The translations under genes were made by a program, and so were the position numbers. Below, piece by piece: positions 22,761-32,345 of a DNA stretch of 64,000 nucleotides (position 1 is its first letter; each line of letters opens with the position of its first letter). The notes beneath the pieces were generated by a model. The model was not told where the DNA came from and did not search any database. It saw only the letters and a list, made by a program, of their open reading frames with translations. Origin of the DNA: Ridgeia piscesae (Eukaryota > Annelida > Polychaeta > Sabellida > Siboglinidae); contig JAODUO010000117.1 in NCBI GenBank assembly GCA_025642075.2, positions 1 through 64,000 on the forward strand, read 5' to 3'.

Positions 22761-23290
22761 GAGACATCATTTATATGTAAAAATAGGTCTTTTTATATTT
22801 AAAAGACATCAAATTCAGGAAGCCAATGAAAGTCTAAATTGAGTCAATTTGTTTACGTCAATCTTAAGATGTCTTTTATATGTTAAAAATAGATGTTAAA
22901 AATATGGATTTTGTCAACATCAAATTTAGGTAGCCAGTTAGTCTACACAATGTCAATGTCTTTTAGATGCATTTACGTAAGGCACCAACACAACACAACG
23001 TTTAATGAAAATGGCCAGGATTTATTTATGATATTTGAAACACCCAATCAATCAATTAAAAATTTTAACATGTGCATGAAATCAGGTACTAAGAAGCAAA
23101 CTTGTAAACTATACGTAAATATTGGCATTAATCATTATCACCATACATAGCAAACATGTACGTGTATATATATATATATATACAAACAATCACCACATAA
23201 AAGTGCAAATTCCCTAATCTATAAGTCAGACTACATACTAACTACCATCTACACAATACATGTATACAATAACTAACTACAAATATATGT

Positions 23291-23624
23291 CAGTGTTTCC
23301 CCTGAGTAAAATGATGGGCAAGGTGGTACGGTGGGCTGAGCGAACACCGAAGGCATAATGCGACACTAAATATATGTATCCGGGGGCACTCCCACCCAGA
23401 ATGTTTTTAAGACGATCTTTAAAATGGTGCATTCTGAAGGGTGTTTAGCCTACTACCTGGGAAATGAAGAGGAAACAAATGCATAACTACAAGGTAACAT
23501 CATATAAGCATGTTTATCGCAAGATATAGCTACGAGGTGGCAATTTTAGCATATTTTGAGCGAGGTAGCTTAGAAAAACAGTGAGATGGCCCACCTCATT
23601 CATTATATAGCAGGGGAAACACTG
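23291..23624. mobile_element. hAT-like MITE, 334 bp
   Basis: The ends CAGTGTTTCCCCTG and CAGGGGAAACACTG form a perfect 14-bp inverted repeat typical of hAT elements. The flanking 8-bp sequences do not match, so the target duplication has decayed or the ends are off by a few bases. It lies downstream of the DUF4806 stop codon. Confidence 0.75.
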
Positions 23625-23806
23625 TAAGTAATACAATAATAGGTACAAAGTCTTGTACTCACTAGCATTTTTAAAATTCTTACTAAACATGCTGGCACAA
23701 GATGTGAACAAATTTACAACATTCAAAGAAATTCCACTATAATCAATTTAAATGTATAAAACTAATCTTGATCAATAACATTAACATTTTCAGAAAGGTT
23801 TACTAC

Positions 23807-26525
23807 TTAAGATCTGGTGTATGCGTAACGCAGAAACTTCGCGATTTTGGTCCTGACTTCGGTTATCGTGGTCTGATGACTTGCAACGACACTCTCTGTG
23901 ATATGAAAACAAAGTGGTAACAAATATTTATAATATATCTTCCAATTATCACTAGCAAACATTGGTATAAATAACATTTCATATTTTATGTTGCATTGTC
24001 ACATTATAATTGTCACTATTAACAGGGCTGCCTATACATGACAGAAATAATTTCCGTAATGATGGGGGTGTGGGGGTGGGGGCACTACCCTTATGTATGA
24101 ATATGGATGTACACTGGGAAGGTCACATAGACCCTATGGCATTGAAAAAGGCATTCAATATCAACATTTCCCCCTGATCTAGGGACTTTTTTGTAACGTC
24201 ATCTCCCATAAGATGAGTATGGTGATAACAATTTATTCTAGGGAGAACTCATTGAAATGATGCCCTGCCTCAGAAAAAAACATGAAGTCAATACATCCAC
24301 AATACTGCTAGTATAGGAAGTGTCCCCCTTCCATCCCACGGGGACAGTACTCAATCAAGTCTTTCTAAGAACTAGCCACGGTGACAGGCCACTACAGACC
24401 TGTCTGTAACTGAACACCATGTTGTTAAGGTGTTGATAAATTGTTTCTTTCTCTAGTCAGTGGGTTTGTTCCCTGCCCAGCTGCCACGGGTATGAACTTG
24501 TCAGGACATTATTTATAGCAGTTCTTTTATGTGCATAAATTCTTATAGTCTGATATGTTTATTTCCGTAGTGCAAGAGCAGTTTCCGTAATACTGTATTT
24601 GAGGTCAATTTCTATAAAGATTACAAAAAATCCGCAATGGTAGGCAGCCCTGTATTAATTAATTAAAAGTACAAGAGGATTGTTTAGAGATGAACCAATG
24701 TTATCACTATATAAATTATATTCCAATCAGGCATATAAACTATTACTGATATCTTGCCAGGTTTGTCAAGGGACTTGCTAACAAATGTGATGAAATGTGT
24801 GTGAAATTAGGAACATTCTTTTGTAATATAAAAGTTGAATACTGACATTTCATTGATGCCCTCACACAGGGTCTGATTAATATAACAAATCTACATATCC
24901 CCCAAATCTACCAACATTGTTATATCTGTCACTAAACAGGCAATGTTATTCAGGGCATGTTAATAAACATTTAGAAATAAAAAATTATTTACCTTCTATC
25001 ACACGGCATAGAGCTGTCTTGCCAAAGGCAACCTTTGCCCTGTTGAGTCCCATCATGTTGAATTCCTTCTGCAGGGTAACACTCATCAACCTGTTGAACA
25101 GAGCAATATTCACAGATAACCATTATGGGTAATATTTTTATTAGGTGCAGCATATAATACATTTTTATTTCATGAAATATCAAGGCTCCCAAGTCCCAAC
25201 AGCTCACATACTGGTGGCTTGGGAAAGTGCATATTGAAGCTGGCAAGCTTTCTATATAAATTATGGAAAACCAGCAAAACAGCTATGTCACTGTTAATGA
25301 CTTACACTTGCTTAACGCAGGTTTAGTCAAAGCATTTGGGTTGAGTACATATCACTTGGCGAGCGCATGTAATTTCTCGCAAAATTTTTCCCAACAACTA
25401 GACCACTGACCAGTTACAAGTTATTACCTGGTCATACAGATAGGCTGGAAACATTTGTGATGGGTTTTGGGTGTCTGGTATATATTATGGACAATACTGG
25501 GTAGCTTGATCAGCTAGTAGCTGAGCTATTGTAGGGCGCACTATAGCTCACGGGTAGAGCATCGGCCTTTCAAATAAGAGAACCCTGGTTCGAATCCTGT
25601 GCTGCCGTGTTAAGCCTTAGGCAAGTTTTTTCCTATACATCGCGCCAGTTCACTCAGCTATATAAATGAGTACCTGGCTACAGACGGTGGTGGACAGGCC
25701 TTTATGCAAGATCGATGTTATCTGATATATACACATGCCAGTTGAAATGTTACATTTGATATACAAATAGATATGCACCTACCTCATGATTACTTGTTTC
25801 ACCATGTTTTGGGCGTCAGTCCCGCCAATCCTGGCACAATGGGCAATCTTTGAAAGCAACAAATTAAACAGCATTAGTTTTAGTATTAATTGTACCTGCC
25901 AGGAAACATTTCAATAAAACATTATTTCAGGGTGGTCGTGTCCAGTGTGAATATAGTGTATGGGTAGAGGAAAGATTGAAAAACATTGTTGATTATTGGG
26001 TACATGTGCTAGGGATCATAAATTGGCGAGGTGCTGGCTGAAGTGTAACAATAATTATAACAAACACTAATTTATTTATTTAGAAAATGTTGAACTGGAT
26101 CTGACAAATAACACCAAGACTCACAGGCCTTGTTGTTTAAAACTATATATTATGTTGGAAGATTACCAACTGCTGTATGATTACCACATTCTCCCTTTTA
26201 CCCACAGTAGTATTTTCATTATTATTACATTATTTGGGTGACATTCCAAAATTGGTAAATACACAATGTTCTGGGTTGACAGTATACTTTTTATTATATT
26301 TACCAACTTTCTTCTGAACTGTACGTCAGCCAGTTGAACCTCAAATTCTTTTTAACTCTTCCAGTGTCTCAATTGGCCCATCCCACCCATACAAATCATC
26401 ATCATCGTGGTTGTCAAGTTTCCGTTCTATTCTTTCCAGGTGCTCTCTCATTTCAACGAGTTTCTGGATGACTCGTTTCAGGAACCCTGTGAAATAAATG
26501 AAATTATTTGAGTAACATATATGAA

Positions 26526-26588
<63 letters not shown>

Positions 26589-26714
26589 GTGGATCTTGAG
26601 GCCTCCATGTCCCTGTTCATCATCAGATTGCTTATTCTCATCACTCGTCTCACTACTTCCCGCCAGTGCTAGAACTTCAGCTTGATGTTTGCGCCAGAGC
26701 CTCAAATAAGCCAT
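23807..26714 (-). CDS. DUF4806-domain gene, one frameshift (possible pseudogene)
   Basis: Five minus-strand blocks. 26714 to about 26590 starts MAYLRLWRKHQAEV with an acidic tail. 26486-26304 has a helical stretch, then PIETLEELKR and, one base out of frame, EVQLADVQFRRKL. 25847-25783 reads IAHCARIGGTDAQNMVKQVI. 25090-24993 reads LMSVTLQKEFNMMGLNRAKV, then AFGKTALCRVIE. 23895-23807 reads TTITEVRTKIAKFLRYAYTR and stops. Acceptors, donors and phases agree at the last three junctions. The order L-x-D-x-x-FRRKL, IGG, G-x-N-x-x-K-x-AF and a final basic helix matches DUF4806, a domain of unknown function seen in many invertebrate proteins. The 1-base insertion near 26358 would end translation early unless it is a sequencing error. 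The donor of the first block is hidden by a TA microsatellite, and the 5' end is uncertain. Confidence 0.8.
24023..24652. mobile_element. MITE with CAGGGCTGCC ends, 630 bp
   Basis: Left end CAGGGCTGCCTA and right end TAGGCAGCCCTG are inverted repeats. TATTAA flanks both sides (24017-24022 and 24653-24658). It sits in the last intron of the DUF4806 gene. Confidence 0.78.
25531..25705 (+). mobile_element. tRNA-derived SINE, family 2, truncated copy
   Basis: The head has an A-box-like TAGCTCACGGGTAGAGC and a perfect B-box GGTTCGAATCC, then AGTTCACTCAGCTATATAAATGAGT-type body sequence. It matches the longer copy at 58306-58632 and lies in a DUF4806 intron. Confidence 0.85.
26529..26586. repeat. 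(TA)n microsatellite at a DUF4806 exon edge
   Basis: About 29 TA dinucleotides directly after the coding text ending GLKIHP on the minus strand. It obscures the exon boundary. Confidence 0.95.
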
Positions 26715-26889
26715 TCTGATTTGTTGTTATTATATTTTTCTTTTGCAGCACCACAAACCTGAAATACAACAAATATCCACCTTCAGAGATGGGTTCAATT
26801 ACATAAATCAAATGTATTACAATTTCAAGGGATAAGGTTACAACTCGATATTTAATCCCATTGTTTATTGTATGAAACAAACTAATAAT

Positions 26890-27460
26890 AACAGTAATAA
26901 TAATTATTTATTTCTTATATAGCACCCCATCCAAATCATTGTTATGTGCCTTTTTACAGTGATTACTCCTATTTTAATTTTAATAATAATAATAGTAAAA
27001 ATAAATAAATTAATTAAAAAAAACAATGCATTACTACTTTGATAAAGTATGCATATGCTAATAAAACAATCATATTCTACCATCTCTTAACAACTTAATC
27101 TAGTCCAGTAAATAATCATCATGCTGTGCTCTATCAGTTTGCATCCTAATTAATAAGCACTATAGTCATCAAGCATATTGCAAATAATGTTTTTTGTTGC
27201 CCTGTCGTCCCTTAGGCAGCAATCTGCTTGATGCTTGCCTCCTAAGGCAGAAGGAGCAGAAGCATGCACTTTGTGTAACTTAATCCCATTTGGGATCCAT
27301 CCCTATAACCTCTGCCCTGTGTCACTCTATGACTCAGGCAACCACAGCCTACCCTCCAATTATTTGGTGTGGGGTAGAGCCATGGCCCTGTTGGTTTCCC
27401 CCTGTGGCTACTCCACAACTGATATAATAATCTTAATCTCAAGATTCCCATCTACCAATT
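26890..27460 (-). repeat. Probable retroposon fragment
   Basis: On the minus strand the end near 26910-26965 (AAAAAGGCACATAACAATG, then TATATAAGAAATAA) resembles the 3' tails shared by LINEs and SINEs. The GC-richer body at 27185-27460 has no open protein. Tentative. Confidence 0.3.
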
Positions 27461-27960
27461 AACCAAAAACTTTAATTTAGATTCCATCATTTGTGCTTAC
27501 CGGTAAATTTAAAAATTTGACCAAAAACATTATATTGAGACTCCCTACACATAAGACATTAGTCAAACAAATCATATACATGTAGCCAACTATTTGAATA
27601 GCATAAATTAAATGCCTTTGTTTATTTTAGAATAGCAACAGACCAACTATAAATATTTTTTATTTACTGATAGCAATGTTATATGTATGTCAGGTTATAT
27701 TATATATTATTATTATATTATACTATGCATACACATAAATACATATTAAAATCAATTCCCCACCTTTAAAACAGTTCTATGCACATCTACGTCATCAGAT
27801 TGCTGTTTGTGTAAATGCATTCTATGTTACATCTGGCGGTAATTACTAGAGATATCCAGTAAAAACTTAAGCCAAGACAAGTGTTGAACTGGTGAACGTG
27901 TTCGACTGGCTAAAAATTACAATTTATTATTAAAAAAATTGATAGCATGCAATACATACC

Positions 27961-28202
27961 TCTCAAATTGTGTGATCCTTCGGCTTCCCTCTCTTTTTGC
28001 AAATGCCTTCACTCTCCAGATTACCGGTATTTCGGTCGTTGAACATAATATCCCAGCCCAGCGCCTTATCGTCTAGATGAAAAATTACCTGCCAACGATA
28101 GCGGCTGGTTGGTGTTAAAACGATACCCTTGGCTGGACCACCCGCCCAATGATTCATCTGTTTTCCAAACAATCCCTCGCCCAAGATGGCCATTAGCTGC
28201 AT
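27961..28202 (-). CDS. Possible 5' exon of the DUF4806 gene, or unrelated ORF
   Basis: A GC-richer open stretch ends at a good donor (GAG then GTATGT). One frame starts MQLMAILGEGLFGKQMN and reaches a stop at the donor itself. Another frame, open from about 28080, reads VIWRVKAFAKREGSRRITQFE to the donor in phase 0. Position and strand fit a first exon upstream of 26714, but no shared domain proves it. Confidence 0.3.
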
Positions 28203-28284
28203 GAGATGGTGGTAAACCCATTAATCAAATATTCGAGCAACTTTTGTAGATGCTTAGATCGTGTTTAAGGATACCAACAATATA

Positions 28285-28680
28285 CAGAGGCGTCGATCCA
28301 GTTTTAAAAGTGGGGGTATGGGGGACGAATTTATATACATATATGTATGTACGTAGTACGTACGTACGTACGTACGTACGTATGTATCTATGTATCTATC
28401 TACGTATGTGTGTACGTATGATGAATATTTACCGGACTAAGATAAAGTTGTGCGCTGCGGCCAACCAAGCAATTTATCTAGTGATTTTCTACAGGGTAGT
28501 CGGAAGTTTATGTCTGAACTGGTATATTTATACTAACATAGGGTTTTTAAGGGAGTGGAGTGGTCACTCTCGCTATATGCCTGTAAATTTGTTTTAACTG
28601 AAAAAAGTGGGGGACATTTCCTATGCTGTCCCCCTCAAGCTGAAAGGGGGGGCCGCATCCCCCAACGATCGACGCCCATG
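28285..28680. mobile_element. hAT-like MITE, 396 bp, with 8-bp target duplication
   Basis: The left end CAGAGGCGTCGATCCAG and right end GATCGACGCCCATG are imperfect inverted repeats of hAT type, with G-rich then C-rich shoulders. The flanks are ACAATATA (28277-28284) and GCAATATA (28681-28688), 7 of 8 identical. An (ACGT)n tract lies at 28348-28382. Confidence 0.8.
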
Positions 28681-28854
28681 GCAATATACCATAAGTTTAT
28701 TCAAGTGCGTGAAGAGAGTTGAAGGAATATCAACATATATAAACGAAAACATGCTTACAATGAATGCTGTGTTAAACTGGATGTTTTAAACGAAATGAGT
28801 GGCTTGTTTTACTATTTTTATTATTTTTTACTATCTAATATAAATTACCCTGGT

Positions 28855-29240
28855 ATGTCAGTTGGCGTGACGTCTAAAATATATCTAATATATGTCGATT
28901 TGCTGACGTTATAGAGATGTCAAGAGAAACATATCTAATAGATGTCAATTAGCCGGCATATGATATAGGTATCAACAGAAAGACGTCTAATAGACATCGC
29001 GAACAAGTTACTTGTCGACATCATTTTGAAGTCAATAAAGCTACGTCTAATAGATGTCAAATTGTCGGCGTGATGTAGATGTCAATATGAAGATGTCTAA
29101 TAGACGTAAATTAGCCGGCATAAAATAGATGTCAATAAAATGATGTCTAATTGATATCATTTTGCTTGCGCTATATAGACGTCAATAGAAAGACGTCTAA
29201 TAGACATCATATTTACTTCATTTATAGACGTCATCAAAAT
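28855..29240. repeat. ~62-bp degenerate tandem array (right subterminal)
   Basis: Six or seven copies built from AGATGTCAATA, then AGACGTCTAATAGACATC, then a GCCGGC-like spacer. The unit differs from the left array but uses the same GACGTC words. Confidence 0.85.
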
Positions 29241-29294
29241 AACCAAAAATCGACCACTATTAGACGTCTAAAAGACGTTGTGTGCCCACTGGGT

Positions 29295-31239
29295 TGATCT
29301 CCGCCCGGTCACGCATGAATGCTCGGCTGCGATATAGCTCAGTGCCGTAAACTAAACGTACACAATGCATGCGTAATAGAGAAGACACGGTCCGATGCCT
29401 TAGACTTAGGCACCTATAATTATAGAACCCAGAGTGCATGGCCAGGCTCCATTCAGTCACGATGCAGACATTCCTCGGTGCAAGTTACAAAGATCACAAT
29501 AGTCCACATTGCATACACATACCTGTGTCTGTACTTGTTAAGAGTACTGGTGAGACTTCCCGGCTACATTTTCCCGGCTACATTTTCCATGCATGGCACT
29601 TTGTCCAGGCACTTCGGTATGTATTTATCAGCTCATACAATAGGGTCTCGATCTTTACTTCTACAGTTCCCACAGCAGCTGCATTCAACGATGGAGTCGG
29701 GGGATGTTCCAATATATGGTCTTAGGTCTTAGGTGATTACCTCCAAACAGCCCAAACTTGGGCTAACGCAGGAGTTGTTCTTCTCTATAATTTGTGAGTC
29801 CACTACAGGTTACACATTTACCCCCTGTGTGGGATCTTTTACTTCCCCTGGCATAGACACCAGATAGAAGGGACCACCGGCTGTTAGTGTCTCTTCCGAA
29901 AGACACAGGCAAATGTGGGGTGAAGAAATTGCCTAAGTTTCGAAACGGCGGTAGGTGGGATTGAACCACCGTCCCCTCGATTGACAGTCCGGCGCTCTAT
30001 CGCGCGACCACCGCTCCCCATATGGATAGTCACTGCTTATGGCGAAGCCTCTCTTCTCCATCTTGAAGGAGTCATGTGACTGCTCCATCCTGCTCCTGTA
30101 GGCTGCCAAGCCATCCACCTCATGCTGACAGGAGTGACAGCTCTATAGGGCCTGCAAGTGGGTCACGATACATGGCGTGACTCCGCGCGACTGGAGCTTA
30201 TTGGGGACTAAACGAGACTAATTGGGGACTGGACACAAGAATAATATCCTAACGATGGATGACAGTTGTAGCTTCCGACTGATGAATACTAGGAAAATCA
30301 GTTCATAAATATCTTGTGTTGTACGTTTCTTATCTTAAATGTCCGATTTAATATTGAGTTTATCACACTATCATAGACATATTGCGATTTACGTAGTGCA
30401 GATAATAGATACGATGTTAGGCCGTATGTGTCTTTTACAGGATTTGCGTTTTACATTGTTGTACGTTGTGGTTTCGATAAGCACTTATATCTGACAAGTT
30501 GTCTAAATGCACATAATCATAACACATGTATACGTTTGGCCCAAACAGGTTGTGCTGCGCGAAATACGGCACTCTTCATTATTAGTCAAGATCGCCAAAC
30601 ACAAGTACTTGCCGCTATTGCCATGGCAACCACCATAATAATCGATTAAAATTCATGATTACCGTGATCATTGTCACCGGCAAAATGCTCCACTGGTTCT
30701 GCTTGTAATAATCCTTCGGACAATATAACTGAAATACGCTATTTCGGGACAGTTCGATTATTACGACCAAAACAAAACAAAGTCCTATATGTTAACATGC
30801 AGTATATGGACCTCCTGCCCCCAACTGCCCCCAGCCTCGTTTTCGCGCGCGAGACTTGCACGCCCTATTGCGTTGCATTCGTTCTGAAGCGGCCTGTGTC
30901 AGGATAGCAGATCGCCTTGATGAGGCTCCTGGCAGGCTTCTCTACTCTTGTCCTACAGACGGCCTTCATCCTGGAAGCTGTGATTCGGCCAGTGTGGAAT
31001 CTCCCGCCATTCTTTGCAGTCAGCCTGCTGCCTCGTCCGTTCTTCGAACAGCTGGACGTGGTCATTTGTGACACAAATGGAGTCGTACATTTCCTCACAC
31101 TTATGAAACAATTTTCGTCCTTGGACTGATGAAATGCATTTTCATCCCGAAGTTCAGATAGTAGCAGTGATTTGTCGAAATAATTTTTTATTAAGCTGTC
31201 TCGGGACATAACCCTCTGCATAGTCCGACACGAAGGACA
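29295..31239. repeat. 1.92-kb direct repeat, right copy
   Basis: Begins TGATCT immediately after the internal element's last base. It carries a ~21-base insertion, then follows the left copy to GAAGGACA at 31239. Beyond this the sequence continues as GAATGATAGGCC without the element. Confidence 0.95.
29731..30021 (-). mobile_element. tRNA-derived SINE, family 1, right copy
   Basis: Duplicate of 20540-20830 within the direct repeat; B-box reads GGTTCAATCCC. Confidence 0.88.
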
Positions 31240-31937
31240 GAATGATAGGCCTGGTGCCACTTTCACGCAGACCCCTGGACAGGGTTGACAGTTCGGCATC
31301 AGTGGGTGGAGGCCCATTAGGGAGGGTCAGGGGATTTGTCTGCTTGTTTGAAGGGGTCTGTGAGATTAATATACCCAAACTGTTGTAGTTGTATAGTTAT
31401 TTAAATATTTTATCCAGCGCATAAGAACCCCGTCGATTATGTTAGCAAATTTGCATTACCATTTCATAAAAATGTCCCAAAGAATACAATTAATATGTCA
31501 AAAAGTAGCAAGCCAATTCGAGAAACCGACACATTTCAATAAAGGCCATGATAGTGAAGAAGCAGTCAACAGACTGCCCCAGGTTTACATTGATCCTAAC
31601 CTAGACAACCCATCAGTTGGAAATAAACATCCATCGTCCAATTTTCAAGTGGCAAGTATTTCGGAGTTGATGCTATCCTGGCAGACGTCTACAAAATGGT
31701 GGTCCACAAGTACTTGGCAAGCTCACACACACTCGCAAGCCAGGGGTCGTTGCGCTGCGCTATAGCACCCCTGGCTGATCATCTGCGCAAATCATGGAAA
31801 TGAGCGGAATACCAGCCTACAGTACCCTTTGCAAAAATCTTCTTTAACCTCAGCCAATAAAATCGCTCACGACGTGTATGGTGGGCATCCGGTCATGTGA
31901 TGTAATTTTGGGTGATTTCATTAACACGCGTGTAACA
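31240..31937. other. No recognised gene
   Basis: A plus-strand frame of 108 codons at 31439-31765 (contains VASQFEKPTHFNKGHDSEEA) has a plausible composition but no recognisable domain and no clear splice sites. I would not call it a gene on this evidence. Confidence 0.3.
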
Positions 31938-32048
31938 TGCATACATGCATGCATGCATAGGGTCTACATACATACGCATGCACGCACGGACGCATATGCA
32001 CACACATGCACACACGCACGCACGCACGCCCGCCCGCACGCACGCACT
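31938..32048. repeat. (ATGC)n / (CACG)n compound microsatellite
   Basis: Runs of CATGCATGCATG followed by CACGCACGCACG and CGCCCGCC variants. Confidence 0.9.
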
Positions 32049-32254
32049 ACGTAATTGATATACGCTCATGTAATTTGTATAATTATGTACTTATGTGCAT
32101 CCCGCATACAGAGACGCACGTGGTGTTAGACAGCGCTGTAAGCCACACTCCCGGCAGACGCTTACTGCAGTTCACGAGCGTCACGACTACGCTACCCGGA
32201 ACCGAGCGACCTTCGTTGGTATTGATTTTTGTAATACTGTCAACTTGGCATCAA

Positions 32255-32345
32255 TTAGCCAGACTCCGTGAGGTGGCAGCACTTTTCAGCCCCTCAACTC
32301 CTCTCGAAGAAGAACCGAGCGACAGTCGGCTAGATGTCAACTATG
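32255..32345 (+). repeat. Solo fragment related to the tandem-unit end, with a CTCF-like motif
   Basis: AGCCAGACTCCGTGAGGTGGCAGCACTTTTCAGCCCCTCAACTC-like text (motif at 32266-32280) followed by ACCGAGCGACAGTCGGCTA. These are the same two landmarks as near 8098-8490 and at the end of unit C (15615), but closer together. Confidence 0.6.

Larger units (their letters stand above)
22050..29294. mobile_element. ~7.25-kb transposon-like element with ACCCAGTGGGCA ends and a DUF4806 gene
   Basis: The ends are ACCCAGTGGGCA (22050-22061) and TGCCCACTGGGT (29283-29294), a perfect 12-bp inverted repeat. Inside both ends are arrays rich in the palindromic words GACGTC and AGACGTCTAAAAGACGTC. The interior carries a spliced minus-strand DUF4806 gene, three MITEs and a SINE. 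No transposase domain was recognised. The superfamily is not assignable from these ends. Instead of a short target duplication, the element is flanked by the 1.92-kb direct repeats. Confidence 0.8.

Noticed and set aside
20127..31239. Ordinary LTR retrotransposon with 1.92-kb LTRs
   Set aside because: No TG...CA ends, primer-binding site, polypurine tract, gag or pol, and no short target duplication outside. The interior has its own inverted ends.
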